Numbered from the stretch's first letter, positions 16,064-25,532 are shown. The stretch: DNA of 64,000 nt from Microbispora hainanensis (GCF_006874475.1 NZ_VIRM01000036.1:22387-86386), one strand, 5' to 3'. Notes: generated from the sequence alone by a model not told the origin. Translations and numbers: made by a program.

Positions 16064-17434
16064 CTAAGTGCGGATGACACCTTTTGTGCGCATGAGGAAC
16101 TCGCCGAGGTAGCCGTCGTGCGGCACCCACGGCGGCATCAGATAGGTGGGAGTGTCCCCCAGGTAGACGTTCCTGATCGACGGATCCTCCACCAGGCGGT
16201 CGACCAGCCCCTCGTCATCCGTGATCGCGGTCAGCACGAGCGTGTTCCTGAGCGGTTCGATGCCGTCCGCCCGGCTCCAGGGCGCGAACCACACGCAGGG
16301 GAACGCCAGCTCGATGCCCGTTTGAGGCGCGTCCGGCCGGTCCACCCGGAAGACGGCCGGCCGCAGGGCCGCGCTGCCGTCGCCCAGCTCGTCCACCACG
16401 CCGTCGCCGCCGAGCACGGGCGTCGCGCCGTTCACGTGGTCGAGCAGGTACTTCTCGATCGCGTGCGCGTCCGCGACCGGCTGGACGGGCAGCACCGCGC
16501 GGTCGTCCTCCGGCGGCAGGCTCGGGATCGCCGCCAGCCGTTCCGCGACGGCCTCGGCCACCGGTGCGGGATCGCCCTCCACGAAGACGGCGGTCGCGTT
16601 CACGCAGGCGGTCCCCCCGAAGGCGCTGACCGACTCCACGATCGTCCCCAGGTGGGACTCCCAGTCGTGGCCGGTGAGCAGGATCTTGGACCGTCCCGGG
16701 CCCTGCGGCAGCACTCTGACGTCGTTGCCGTACTTGTTCACGACCTCCTCGCCGCCGTACACCATGGCGAGGTCGGCGTCGCGGATGACGTCGTCGGCCA
16801 CCGCGTAGTCGGTCGGCAGGAGCACCACGTGGTCGTCGCCGAACCCCGACTCCCGCAGCGCCGTGATCAGGCGATGCGGGGTGAACGGCTCGCGCCGCGA
16901 GGGCCGCACCGCGACCCGGTAGCCGAGCGCCAGGGCCTCCAGCCACAGCGTGTGCACGCCCGGGTGGTTCCCCGCGGCGTGCACGGCGAAGACGTCGCCG
17001 CGCCGCGTCCAGACCGCGTGGCCGTTGCGGGTGAGCGGGTCGCGCCAGTCGTCCACCGCGCCCTGCGGACGGGCGTACCGGGTGGTGCGGTACGCCTCGG
17101 CGGCGCGCCGTCCGATGCCCTCGGTCGCCGCCCTGACCACGGTGATCGGCATCCCCGAGACGCGGGTGACGATGTGCTGGTATTCCTCCGCCGTGATGCC
17201 GTCCACCACGCCGGTCGCGAAGAGCCGTCCCGCCCTGGCGAGGGCCGCCGCCCGATCGTGGGCCGGCAGGGTCCGCGCCTCATGCAGGGCCGCCATCGTC
17301 CGCTGCACGAACAGCCGCGGCACCAGGCTCAGCTCGGCGACCGGCGTCCCGGTCAGCTCGGTGATCGTCAACCGGCTGCGGCTGTGGTAGGGCCCGCCCG
17401 TGCCCAGCGCGCCGAGCCGGATCAGCTCGTCCAT
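16064..17434 (-). CDS. Acyl-CoA/acyl-adenylate reductase-like aldehyde dehydrogenase (LuxC/EhpG-like)
   Basis: A 456-residue protein with an aldehyde-dehydrogenase fold of the acyl-reductase branch. Visible landmarks are the cofactor region AVHAAGNHPGVHTLWLEA, VVNKYGNDVRVLPQGPGRSK, and a central FGGTACVNATAVFVEGD carrying the probable catalytic Cys. The length fits LuxC/EhpG-type reductases. Its ATG overlaps the stop of the preceding adenylating-enzyme gene (TGATG), so translation is coupled and the pair probably reduces an activated carboxylic acid to an aldehyde. The much longer open frame upstream is a shadow of that gene. The substrate is unknown. Confidence 0.82.
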   Translation of the reverse strand: MDELIRLGALGTGGPYHSRSRLTITELTGTPVAELSLVPRLFVQRTMAALHEARTLPAHDRAAALARAGRLFATGVVDGITAEEYQHIVTRVSGMPITVVRAATEGIGRRAAEAYRTTRYARPQGAVDDWRDPLTRNGHAVWTRRGDVFAVHAAGNHPGVHTLWLEALALGYRVAVRPSRREPFTPHRLITALRESGFGDDHVVLLPTDYAVADDVIRDADLAMVYGGEEVVNKYGNDVRVLPQGPGRSKILLTGHDWESHLGTIVESVSAFGGTACVNATAVFVEGDPAPVAEAVAERLAAIPSLPPEDDRAVLPVQPVADAHAIEKYLLDHVNGATPVLGGDGVVDELGDGSAALRPAVFRVDRPDAPQTGIELAFPCVWFAPWSRADGIEPLRNTLVLTAITDDEGLVDRLVEDPSIRNVYLGDTPTYLMPPWVPHDGYLGEFLMRTKGVIRT

Positions 17435-18528
17435 CAGTACACCCCCTCGATGACCTGCTCGTTCTCGAAGGTGGGGAGCGGGCCGACGTCGGCGACGGAG
17501 TCGCCCAGCTGCCCCGGCGGCGCCGCCACACGCGTGGCCAGGTCGCGTTCGAGGTTGTTGGGCAGCAGGAAGCTCTTGCTCACGTGGTGCATCACCACCT
17601 GGCCGCGGTCGCCGTACCGGACGGGCTCGCCGCTCTCCGGGTCGACCACGGAAAACGTGATGAAGGGCGAGAACGTGTCGAAGATGACGATGTCCTGCTC
17701 CGGCGGCACGATGCGCTCGCCCAGCCCGCCGAGGATCATCGTGCTGCCGTACGTGCCGTGCAGCCTGACGTCCGGGAAGACCTCGGTGCGGAGCAGATAG
17801 TGGGTGTCGGGGTCCATGTGCGCGCCGCCCCAGCCGATCGCGTCGATCTTCGCGTTGATCAGGTCGACGAGCGCGTTCCTGCGGGCCAGCCGCGTCAGCA
17901 GCGGCGGTGTGGTCACCAGGACCCGCACGTCCTGGGTCTCCAGGATGCGGGCGCACTGGTCGACCAGGTGCTCGGCGTAGCGCTCGGCCTCCTCGGCGCG
18001 GCCCTCGGCGATGCACCTCTTGACCCATCGGGGGTCCATGTCGACGGTGAAGTGGACGCCGCCCCGCCGCGCGGCCTGCCAGCGGACCAGCTCGCCGAAA
18101 ATGTGCGGTCCGGTCGGCACGAGCGCCAGCCAGTGACCGCTCTCGGGGTAGCCCTTGGCCTGCAGATCCTGCTCGGTGCGGTGAGTCAGCCGTTCCATCC
18201 AGTCGCGCAGCAGCACGACGCGCTTGGGCCGCCCGGTCGTGCCCCCGCTCTCGTACACGCCGACCACGTCAGCGTCCGGGCCGTACCCCCGGGGGATCAG
18301 GTCCTCCACCCGGACGTCGCGCAGCTCGTTGGCCACGTTGGGAAACCGGCGCAGGTCCTCGAAGGTGCGCACGTCCTCACGCGGGTCGAAGCCGAGCGTC
18401 TTCGCCCGCTCCAGCCAGTACGGCGAGCCGGTCTCGGGGCTGAAGTGCCACCGCATGGCGGCCTCGATGAACTTCGGACCCTCCGGGACCTGGTCGAACG
18501 GGCAGTCGAGGATCGGATCTGTTGACAT
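17434..18528 (-). CDS. Acid-activating enzyme of the LuxE / phenazine EhpF / PaaK-like group
   Basis: A 364-residue adenylate-forming enzyme. The P-loop is YESGGTTGRPKRVV (about 89-102); GTYGSTMILGG and VVMHHVSKSFLLPNN are later motifs. It is shorter than classical AMP ligases and lacks a full C-terminal lid, as in LuxE acyl-protein synthetase and the EhpF group. The reaction would be ATP-dependent activation of a carboxylate for the reductase encoded just downstream with a TGATG overlap. The ATG is at 18526-18528, with AAGGGG upstream. Similar pairs occur in phenazine/griseoluteate pathways, but no phenazine core genes are in the window. Confidence 0.82.
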   Translation of the reverse strand: MSTDPILDCPFDQVPEGPKFIEAAMRWHFSPETGSPYWLERAKTLGFDPREDVRTFEDLRRFPNVANELRDVRVEDLIPRGYGPDADVVGVYESGGTTGRPKRVVLLRDWMERLTHRTEQDLQAKGYPESGHWLALVPTGPHIFGELVRWQAARRGGVHFTVDMDPRWVKRCIAEGRAEEAERYAEHLVDQCARILETQDVRVLVTTPPLLTRLARRNALVDLINAKIDAIGWGGAHMDPDTHYLLRTEVFPDVRLHGTYGSTMILGGLGERIVPPEQDIVIFDTFSPFITFSVVDPESGEPVRYGDRGQVVMHHVSKSFLLPNNLERDLATRVAAPPGQLGDSVADVGPLPTFENEQVIEGVY

Positions 18529-18690
18529 ATCCGGCCCCTTTGACTCGGAAATCCCCTGAAAAGCCAGGCTATTTCCGGGCGATTCGCCACCAGGTCAAGA
18601 GATCCCGGCACTGCGGAAAAGACCGGGCACCGGATCGTCGGTACCGCGGCCGGTTCCCAAGGGCCGGATTCGGGGGCGTTCTCCCTGCCG

Positions 18691-18735
18691 GTCTCTCTGT
18701 GTGCCCGTCTCTCTGTGTGCCCGTCTCTCTGTGCC
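18691..18735. repeat. 16-bp tandem repeat, 2.8 copies
   Basis: GTCTCTCTGTGTGCCC occurs at 18691 and 18707, and a partial copy at 18723. It lies in the leader of the acid-activating enzyme gene, between that gene and the small CxxC protein gene. Confidence 0.9.
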
Positions 18736-18741
18736 GGTTGG

Positions 18742-19032
18742 TCAAGGGCGGGGGGAGGTGCGCTGCCAGAGCCGGCCCTGGCCCTTCCCCGTCGCGGCCC
18801 GGCAGCGGGGGCACACCCTGCGCACCTCGTCGGCCGCGCCGCCCGACTCCGGGAACGCGTCCGGCCAGGGGACGTGATGGAACCGGTACAGCCGCGACCG
18901 GCTGATCGCGAGCCCGCACACGGTCTGGTTGGTGCCGGGCCACCAGGCGTGCGCCTCGCCCGCGGGCTTGCGTACGCCGTCCTCGTCCCGCCACTCGCCC
19001 GAAGCGGCCACCGAAGGCTCCCCACGCGGCAT
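18742..19032 (-). CDS. Small conserved protein with C-terminal CPRC knuckle
   Basis: A 96-residue protein starting MPRGEPSVAASGEWRDEDG after a strong GAGGAGG seven bases upstream. It contains HAWWPGTNQTVCGLAISRSR, then VCPRCRAATG; the Cys in TVCGL and the CPRC pair could hold a metal. I recognise it as a type seen often in actinomycete genomes without known function. It sits upstream of the acid-activation/reduction pair on the same strand, 213 bp away, so co-transcription is possible but not clear. Confidence 0.78.
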   Translation of the reverse strand: MPRGEPSVAASGEWRDEDGVRKPAGEAHAWWPGTNQTVCGLAISRSRLYRFHHVPWPDAFPESGGAADEVRRVCPRCRAATGKGQGRLWQRTSPRP

Positions 19033-19085
19033 GGCGCCTCCTCACCTCTCCGCCACACGGTTCCCGCAGGCGGCGGGGCCAAGCA

Positions 19086-20258
19086 TCAGCAGGGAACCTT
19101 GACGCGGGAGAGGCGCGGCGCGAGGGAGGGCAGAGCCTCCGTCACGCCCACCTTGACGACGGCGCTTGAGCCGATCACCGCTCCCTTCGGCGTACGTGTC
19201 GTCACCTTCCTTGGCCTGGCATCCGCTTCGATCTCCCTGCGCGACTCCTCGGGATCCGCGCCCCTGGCGACCATGTCCCGGACGATCCGGTCGATGTCCG
19301 CCCTGCTCAGGGGCCGGGTCGTGAACGATCTCGTCCTGTCGCGGGTCGCCACCGTGCGGTCGCCCAGGTAGCGATAGGTGCTCTTGTCGAAGATGAGCTC
19401 GGTCCGGGCGTAGTCCTCCTCCATCGTGACCCCGATGCCGTGCCGGCCCGCCGCATCCACGGCGTCCGGGACGATGGTGATCCCGTCGATTCCGGCGGCG
19501 ATCCGGAACAGTGCCGCCGTGAGGGCCGGGCGGAAGACGCTGTCGCGGATGAGGTTCCCCACGGCTCCCCAGAACCGCAGGTGCTCCGATATGGCCGTGG
19601 CCTTGGCCGCCTCGGTCTCGATCCGCCGCCGCAGCCAGGCCTCGTCGAGAGGCCAGGTGGCCATCCGCGATGCGGTGACGGCGTCGGCCGACGGGCAGGT
19701 GGGAGTGTCGGTCAGCGTGTCAACGGGCTCCTTGCTGAGCTCCAGCGGCGGGCTGGGCAGCGCGATGCCCGGAGCGGGAGCCGTGCCGATCTGCCGTTCC
19801 CGGCGGAGCCAGGGGCCGGTGCCGCCGGCCGGGATCCAGCGCTCCTCGGTGCCCGTGACCTGCATCCCGGCACTTCTCACGGACCAGTAGCTCATCGTGC
19901 GCATCTTGAGGTGGACGTACTCACCGGGGCGACGCTCTGGCTCTGCCGCGGCGGTCCGCGCGGCGCGTTCCAGGAGTTCACGCGCGTTCGCAGGAGGCGC
20001 GGCCAGAAGCCCGGCGACGCCGCTGGGCCCGAATCTGTCCGGCCGGATCTCCGCCACGAGCACTCCTGCGGTGAGCGCGGCGGCCACGCCGGCCGCGAGC
20101 GCGATCCTCAGCCCTGTGCGGGAGACCGGCAGCATCCAGGCCCGTGATCGCGGCGCGCGGGCCGCGGCCAGCAGCGCGCCGCGCGCGCCGCACAGGTCCT
20201 CGTCCGAGCCCTCGGGCACCTCGGCCCACAGCCGGCGGACAGGGGTGATTTCATCCAT
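19086..20258 (-). CDS. CU044_5270 family membrane protein (probable sigma-factor partner)
   Basis: A 390-residue protein of the CU044_5270 type found after ECF sigma genes in actinomycetes. An acidic cytoplasmic N-terminus (about 1-48) with a [15 protein letters not shown] motif precedes one transmembrane helix (about 50-70), then a large exterior domain (about 90-385) containing [21 protein letters not shown] and [13 protein letters not shown], reminiscent of LolA/LppX-like sensor folds. It overlaps the end of the sigma gene by 8 bp, so the two are coupled. A role as anti-sigma or sensor is inferred from gene order; there is no zinc-finger anti-sigma motif. Confidence 0.82.
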   Translation of the reverse strand: MDEITPVRRLWAEVPEGSDEDLCGARGALLAAARAPRSRAWMLPVSRTGLRIALAAGVAAALTAGVLVAEIRPDRFGPSGVAGLLAAPPANARELLERAARTAAAEPERRPGEYVHLKMRTMSYWSVRSAGMQVTGTEERWIPAGGTGPWLRRERQIGTAPAPGIALPSPPLELSKEPVDTLTDTPTCPSADAVTASRMATWPLDEAWLRRRIETEAAKATAISEHLRFWGAVGNLIRDSVFRPALTAALFRIAAGIDGITIVPDAVDAAGRHGIGVTMEEDYARTELIFDKSTYRYLGDRTVATRDRTRSFTTRPLSRADIDRIVRDMVARGADPEESRREIEADARPRKVTTRTPKGAVIGSSAVVKVGVTEALPSLAPRLSRVKVPC

Positions 20259-20826
20259 CGTGGTCCTCCAGGGTCGCCAGGGCCTCGCGGATCTTCCTGC
20301 GTGCTCTGTTGAGTCGTGAGCGGACGGTGCCGAGGGGGATGCCGAGCGCCCGCGACACCTCCTCGTAGGTCAGGTCGGCCCAGGCGACGAGCAGCAGCAC
20401 GTGGCGGTCGCACGGTCTGAGCGCGGCGAGCGCCGCCGCGAGCGGCAGGTTCACCGCCAGCGTCGTCACTTCGTCCTCCACCAGGCCGCCGGACGCGTCA
20501 GCGGGGTGGACGCCGCTGCGGACGTATGCCCGATAGAGGGTGATCTCGTTGCGCCGGCGCTTGCCGATGACGTTGGAGGCGATGCCGTACAGCCAGGGAC
20601 GGGCGTCGGCGTGGCGGACGTCGTAGCGATGCCGGTTCTGGAATGCGGCGAGGAACGTCTCGGACACCACGTCCTCGGCGTTGTCCGGCCCCAGGCGGCG
20701 GACGGCATACCGGTGCAGGGAGGGCGCATGCCGGTCGAAGAGCACGGCGAAGATCTCGGGCTCCCGCAACGACCGCTGGATCAGCGTCATGTCCGCGGCG
20801 TCGACGGCCGTGGCGGATTCCGCCAT
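20251..20826 (-). CDS. ECF RNA polymerase sigma factor
   Basis: A 191-residue ECF sigma factor. Region 2 is at about 25-95 ([53 protein letters not shown]). Region 4 is at about 130-185 ([43 protein letters not shown]). The ATG is at 20824-20826, after AAGGGG at long spacing. It is first gene of a two-gene unit with the CU044_5270 membrane protein. Transcription divergent from the ABC-F gene; the shared 165-bp gap probably holds its autoregulated promoter. Confidence 0.93.
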   Translation of the reverse strand: MAESATAVDAADMTLIQRSLREPEIFAVLFDRHAPSLHRYAVRRLGPDNAEDVVSETFLAAFQNRHRYDVRHADARPWLYGIASNVIGKRRRNEITLYRAYVRSGVHPADASGGLVEDEVTTLAVNLPLAAALAALRPCDRHVLLLVAWADLTYEEVSRALGIPLGTVRSRLNRARRKIREALATLEDHDG

Positions 20827-20991
20827 GAATATCGGGCCCCTTCATCAGTCGCCTCGCGCGACGGCGGGTACGGTCGCCCTCTATTACCGGCCGACCGCGA
20901 AATGGTTCACGATGCCGGGCGGCGAAGAATTGGGATGCCGATCGTGAAACCGGCAAGTACCCTGCGCGAGGAGCGAGAAGGGAACGCGGCT

Positions 20992-22602
20992 GTGGGACAC
21001 GTCGAGGTCGGGCATCTGACGCATGTGCTGCCGGACGGCAGGACGCTCCTGAACGACGTGTCGTTCCGCGTGGGGGAGGGCGTCAAGGCGGCCCTGGTCG
21101 GGCCGAACGGCGCGGGCAAGACGACCCTGCTGCGGATGATCGCGGGCGATCTCCAGCCGGTCGAGGGCTCGGTGGCCCATTCGGGCGGGCTCGGCGTGAT
21201 GCGGCAGTTCGTCGGCAACATCCGGGACGGCCGCACGGTGCAGGACCTGCTGGTCAGCGTCGCGCCGCAACGGGTCAGGACGGCGGCCGAACGGCTCGAC
21301 GCCGCCGAGCTGGCGATGATGGAGCGGGACGACGAGAAGACCCAGATGCGGTACGCCCAGGCGATCACCGACTACACCGACGCCGGGGGCTACGACATCG
21401 AGGTGCTCTGGGACGCCTGCGCGATGGCCGCCCTCGGCACGCCGTACGACCGGGTGAAGTATCGCGAGGTCGCCACGCTGTCGGGCGGCGAGCAGAAGAG
21501 GCTCGTGCTGGAGGCCCTGCTGCGCGGGCCCGACCAGGTGCTGCTGCTCGACGAGCCCGACAACTACCTCGACGTGCCGGGCAAGGTGTGGCTGGAGACG
21601 GCGCTGCGCGAGACGCCCAAGACCGTGCTGCTGGTCTCCCACGACCGGCAGCTGCTCGCCAACGCCGCCGACCGGATCGTCACGGTCGAGTCCGGCAACG
21701 TCTGGATCCACGGCGGCGGCTTCACGACGTACGCCGAGGCGCGGCGGGAGCGCAACGAGCGGCTCGACGAGCTGCGCAGGCGCTGGGACGAGGAGCACGC
21801 CAAGCTCAAGCGCCTGGTGGTCATGCTCAAGCAGAAGGCCACCTACAACGACGGCATGAGCTCCGCCTATCACGCCGCCCAGACCCGGCTGCGCAGGTTC
21901 GAGGAGGCCGGGCCGCCGGAACTCTCGGCGAAGGACCAGGTCATCAGCATGCGGCTGCGCGGCGGCCGTACGGGCAAACGGGCCGTGATCTGCGAGAGCC
22001 TGGAGCTCACCGGGCTGATGAAGCCCTTCGACATGGAGGTCTGGTATGGCGAGCGGGTCGCGGTGCTGGGCTCGAACGGCTCGGGCAAGTCGCACTTCCT
22101 GCGGCTGCTCGCCGGGGAGGACGTGCGCCACACCGGCACCGTGAGGCTCGGCGCGCGGGTCGTCCCCGGGCACTTCGCCCAGACCCACGCCCGGCCCGAG
22201 CTGCTCGGCCGTACGCCCTGCGAGATCGTCATGACCGAGCACGCCCGGCTGAAGAACGAGGCGATGAAGGCCCTGGATCGCTACGAGCTCGCCGGGCGGG
22301 TCGCCGAGCAGCGGTTCGAGACGCTGTCGGGCGGCCAGCAGGCCCGCCTGCAGATCCTGCTGCTCGAACTGTCGGGAGCCACGCTGCTGCTGCTCGACGA
22401 GCCGACCGACAACCTCGACCTTGCCAGCGCCGAGGCCCTGCAGCAGGGCCTGGACGCCTTCGCGGGCACGGTGCTGGCGGTGACGCACGACCGCTGGTTC
22501 GCGGCCGACTTCGACCGCTACATGGTCTTCGGGTCCGACGGGCGGGTGTACGAGTCGCCCGAGCCGGTCTGGGACGAGACGCGCGTGGTCCGCCCCCGAT
22601 AG
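20992..22602 (+). CDS. ABC-F family ATP-binding protein
   Basis: A 536-residue duplicated ABC ATPase without membrane domains, so a ribosome-acting ABC-F protein (translation factor or antibiotic-protection type). First domain: Walker A GPNGAGKTT, signature LSGGEQKR, Walker B LLLDEPDNYLD. A charged coiled linker follows (about 240-300). Second domain: Walker A GSNGSGKS, signature LSGGQQAR, Walker B LLLDEPTDNLD. The start is taken as the GTG at 20992 (MGHVEVGHL), with GAAGGGA eight bases upstream; an in-frame ATG at 20935 would add 19 residues with no homology. Whether it protects against a drug cannot be decided without the interdomain loop being compared. Confidence 0.92.
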   Translation: MGHVEVGHLTHVLPDGRTLLNDVSFRVGEGVKAALVGPNGAGKTTLLRMIAGDLQPVEGSVAHSGGLGVMRQFVGNIRDGRTVQDLLVSVAPQRVRTAAERLDAAELAMMERDDEKTQMRYAQAITDYTDAGGYDIEVLWDACAMAALGTPYDRVKYREVATLSGGEQKRLVLEALLRGPDQVLLLDEPDNYLDVPGKVWLETALRETPKTVLLVSHDRQLLANAADRIVTVESGNVWIHGGGFTTYAEARRERNERLDELRRRWDEEHAKLKRLVVMLKQKATYNDGMSSAYHAAQTRLRRFEEAGPPELSAKDQVISMRLRGGRTGKRAVICESLELTGLMKPFDMEVWYGERVAVLGSNGSGKSHFLRLLAGEDVRHTGTVRLGARVVPGHFAQTHARPELLGRTPCEIVMTEHARLKNEAMKALDRYELAGRVAEQRFETLSGGQQARLQILLLELSGATLLLLDEPTDNLDLASAEALQQGLDAFAGTVLAVTHDRWFAADFDRYMVFGSDGRVYESPEPVWDETRVVRPR

Positions 22603-22623
22603 CCGCCGCCTTCTCGGAAAAGG

Positions 22624-23517
22624 TCAGGCGGGGTGCGGACTGAGCAGGTCCGCCAGCCCGATGCGGGTGAGGAAGCGGGCACGGATGCGGTCGGCGACCT
22701 CGCTCACCTCGGCCGACCCGTCGTCCACCGGATCCACGTGCACCCGGAAGGGCCGCGTGCCGTGCGGGGTGTCCACGACCTGGAGGACGGCGTCGGCGAC
22801 CAGGGACGCGTCGGCGCCGGGCGGCTGCAGCGCGGCCAGCCGCTCGCCCACCTGCTCCATCAGCGCGCCGTACCGCTCGTCGTAGGCCGCGACCACCGCC
22901 TGTTCGGCCGGGTGGCCGGCGTTGGCGAAGTGGTTGGTGCCCGAGGTGAACGCGCCGGGGACGACGATCGTGGTCTCGATGTCGAAGCGGGCCAGCTCGG
23001 CCGCGTACGACACCGCCAGGGCGTCGGCCGCGGCCTTGGCGGCGAAGTAGGGCGCGAGGTAGGGCGGCGTGCCGCCCCTGGTGGAGCTGGAGCCGATCCA
23101 CAGCAGCAGGCCGTGCCCTCGCTGGCGCATGTGCGGCAGGACCGCCCGGTTGAGCCGCTGGCTGCCCAGCACGTTCGTGTCGTAGACGGCGGCGAGCTCC
23201 TCGGGGGTGAACGCCTCGGTGGGGCCGAGCACCATGTGACCGGCGTTGTGCACGACCACGTCGATGGCGCCCGTCTCGGCCAGGATGGTCGCCACCGCGG
23301 CGTCCACCGACTCCTGCGAGAGCACGTCCAGCTCGACCGTACGCAGGTCCACGCCGTGTTCACTGGCGTAATCGGCCGCCTCGGCGACGCGGGGGGCGTT
23401 GCGCCCGGCGGTGGCGCGCATGGCGGCATACACGATGTGCCCGGCGCGGGCCAGGGCGCGCGCGGACAGCGCGCCGAAGCCGGAGCTCGCACCGGTGATC
23501 AGGATGGTCTTGCTCAT
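22624..23517 (-). CDS. SDR family oxidoreductase
   Basis: A 297-residue short-chain dehydrogenase. The cofactor motif TGASSGFG is at about 8-15, the NNAG-equivalent is HNAGHM, the catalytic Ser is in WIGSSST and the Tyr-x-x-x-Lys is YFAAK. It lies 16 bp after the alcohol dehydrogenase gene and forms an operon with it, facing an XRE-type regulator upstream. The substrate is unknown. The ABC-F gene converges on it with a 21-bp gap. Confidence 0.92.
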   Translation of the reverse strand: MSKTILITGASSGFGALSARALARAGHIVYAAMRATAGRNAPRVAEAADYASEHGVDLRTVELDVLSQESVDAAVATILAETGAIDVVVHNAGHMVLGPTEAFTPEELAAVYDTNVLGSQRLNRAVLPHMRQRGHGLLLWIGSSSTRGGTPPYLAPYFAAKAAADALAVSYAAELARFDIETTIVVPGAFTSGTNHFANAGHPAEQAVVAAYDERYGALMEQVGERLAALQPPGADASLVADAVLQVVDTPHGTRPFRVHVDPVDDGSAEVSEVADRIRARFLTRIGLADLLSPHPA

Positions 23518-23533
23518 CGATACTCCTGACGGA

Positions 23534-24544
23534 TCATGCGAACGTGATGACGCGGCGGCCGCCGCCGGACCCGCGGCCCATGGCGTCGAGAGCCTCCGGG
23601 GCCCGGTCGAGGTCGATGGGCGTGACCGCGGGCATGATGCCGTGCTGGGCGGAGAAGGCCAGCGTGTCGCGCAGGTCGTGGGGTGATCCGGACGGGGACG
23701 CCATGACGTGCAGCCGGTTGAGCACCATCGGCTGGGCGCTGAGGGTGAGCGGCGTGTTGTCGTAGCCGCAGAGCACCAGCGTGCCGTCGGGGGCGAGCCC
23801 GGTGAGGACGGCGGAGGCGGCCTCGTTGGAGGGGGCGGCGTTCAGGATGACGTCGGCGCCGCCGCCCCACGCCTTGAGCGCGGCGGCGGGGTCGGTGTCC
23901 CGGCTCGCCACGTACGTCTCCGCGCCGAGCTCCTTGGCGGCCGCCTCGCCCTCGGCCGAGCGGCCGATCACGGCGACCCGGGCGCCCATCGCGACGGCGT
24001 ACCGGACGGCGAGGGCGCCGATGCCGCCGGCGCCGATGACCGCCACCCGGGAGTTCGCCGTGGCGCCGGCCCGGCGCAGGCCGTTGAACGCGGTGAGGCC
24101 CGCGCACATCAGCGGCGCCGCGGCCACGGGGTCGAGCCCGGCCGGGAGCGGGGTGACATATCCGCTCTTGAACAGGCCATATTCGGCATAGCCGCCGTCG
24201 TTCGTGATGCCGGTGATGCGCTTGGCCGGGCAGAGGATCTGGTCGCCGGACACGCAGTAGTCGCAGTGGCCGCAGGAGTCGTACAGGAACTGGGCCCCGA
24301 CCGCGTCACCCACGGACAGGCCGGTGACGCCGCTGCCGAGCGCCGCGACCGTGCCGGTGATCTCATGGCCCGGAATGATCGGGAAGCGGGCGAACGGGTA
24401 GTGCCCGCGGAGCAGGTTGAGGTCGGTGAAGCACAGGCCGCATGCGGTGATCTCGATCAGGACCTCGCCCGGGCCCGGCTCCGGGGTCTCGCGTTCGACC
24501 AGGGACAACGGGGTGCCGGCCCCGGTGGCGAGTGCTGCACGCAT
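23534..24544 (-). CDS. Zinc-dependent alcohol dehydrogenase
   Basis: A 336-residue medium-chain dehydrogenase. The catalytic zinc ligands are Cys in ACGLCFTD and His-Glu in PGHEITG; the structural zinc site is CGHCDYCVSGDQILC. The nucleotide-binding motif is GAGGIGALAV (about 170-179). GGAGGAAACC directly precedes the ATG at 24542-24544. It is co-transcribed with the SDR gene, suggesting consecutive redox steps on one alcohol/ketone substrate. Likely controlled by the XRE/MmyB-type regulator encoded immediately upstream on the same strand. Confidence 0.93.
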   Translation of the reverse strand: MRAALATGAGTPLSLVERETPEPGPGEVLIEITACGLCFTDLNLLRGHYPFARFPIIPGHEITGTVAALGSGVTGLSVGDAVGAQFLYDSCGHCDYCVSGDQILCPAKRITGITNDGGYAEYGLFKSGYVTPLPAGLDPVAAAPLMCAGLTAFNGLRRAGATANSRVAVIGAGGIGALAVRYAVAMGARVAVIGRSAEGEAAAKELGAETYVASRDTDPAAALKAWGGGADVILNAAPSNEAASAVLTGLAPDGTLVLCGYDNTPLTLSAQPMVLNRLHVMASPSGSPHDLRDTLAFSAQHGIMPAVTPIDLDRAPEALDAMGRGSGGGRRVITFA

Positions 24545-24626
24545 GGTTTCCTCCGTCTGTCACGGCCGACGCCCCCGCGCCGCCTTCACCAGCGTGCTGT
24601 GCCTGCTCCGGTGCAGCCAGGGGTGC

Positions 24627-25496
24627 TCAACCCCAGCCTCTGACCAGCCCGAACGCCGGCCCGGGCGTGTCGCTCCAGACGTCGGCCGGGTCGAGCGCGT
24701 GCAGCCTCGGCACGACGTCGGCGTCGTCGGGGACGAACCAGAGCAGCCGCTGGGCGGCGTCGGCGGTGACGATGCTGTTGCAGGTGACCTTGAGCGTGCC
24801 GAGCACCGGGTTCACGACGCGCTTGTACTCCTCGTGGCGCACCTTGACCTCGTGCGCCCGCCACAGCCCGGCGAACTCGTCGCTGACCTGCAGCAGGTGG
24901 CCGACCAGCTCACGGCTGACGGCGTCCGCCGGGCCACGACGCGCGACCGCGGCGCGCAGATCGGAGACGAGCAGCCGGGAGTGATAGTCGTGGTCGTCCG
25001 CGGGATAGAGGTCGCGGGTGGCCGGGACGGTGAACCAGTGATAGAGGAAGCTTGCCCTGATCCCGGTCAGCCCCGCTTGAGGGCCGACGAGGACCTGCGC
25101 GGCGTGGTTCTGCACCACCACCTCGTGGATGTCGGTGATCACCATGGCGGGGGTGTCGTCGAGCCGGGTCATGAGCTGCTGCAGCGCCGACTGCATCTGC
25201 ACGGGCTCCGCCCCCAACGGCGCCGGATGGCCCGCCAGGTGGAGCAGGTGGGCGGTCTCGTCCGGGCCCAGGCGCAGCGCGCGGGCGAGGGCGCACAGGA
25301 CCGGCTCCGACGGGGTCTGGCCGCGCCCCTGCTCCAACTCGGTGTAGTAGTCGGCGGACAGGCTCGCCAGCTCCGCCACCTCGTCCCTGCGCAGGCCGGG
25401 CACCCGTCGCCGGCTGCCGCCCGGCAGGCCGACGGCCTCCGGGCGCAGCCGGTCTCTGCGCGCCCTCAGGAACGACCCCAGCTCCCCGAGATCCAC
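24627..25496 (-). CDS. XRE-type regulator with MmyB-like ligand-binding domain
   Basis: A 289-residue regulator. Helix-turn-helix at about 10-75 (FLRARRDRL, VPGLRRDEVAELASLSADYYTELEQGRG is the hallmark of this group). The C-terminal half (about 105-285) matches the MmyB-like domain, which binds fatty-acid-type ligands in related proteins. The start is the GTG at 25494-25496, with GGGGGAGGA five bases upstream; the frame extends through repeats but without a better start. It is followed after 82 bp by the alcohol dehydrogenase/SDR genes, the likely targets. Confidence 0.9.
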   Translation of the reverse strand: MDLGELGSFLRARRDRLRPEAVGLPGGSRRRVPGLRRDEVAELASLSADYYTELEQGRGQTPSEPVLCALARALRLGPDETAHLLHLAGHPAPLGAEPVQMQSALQQLMTRLDDTPAMVITDIHEVVVQNHAAQVLVGPQAGLTGIRASFLYHWFTVPATRDLYPADDHDYHSRLLVSDLRAAVARRGPADAVSRELVGHLLQVSDEFAGLWRAHEVKVRHEEYKRVVNPVLGTLKVTCNSIVTADAAQRLLWFVPDDADVVPRLHALDPADVWSDTPGPAFGLVRGWG

Positions 25497-25532
25497 CGTG
25501 TCCTCCCCCCCATATGTCCCGTCTCCATACTT

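Noticed and set aside
16064..18528. Bacterial luciferase (lux) system
   Set aside because: The pair resembles LuxE and LuxC in reaction type, but no luxA, luxB or luxD gene is present, so light production is not supported.
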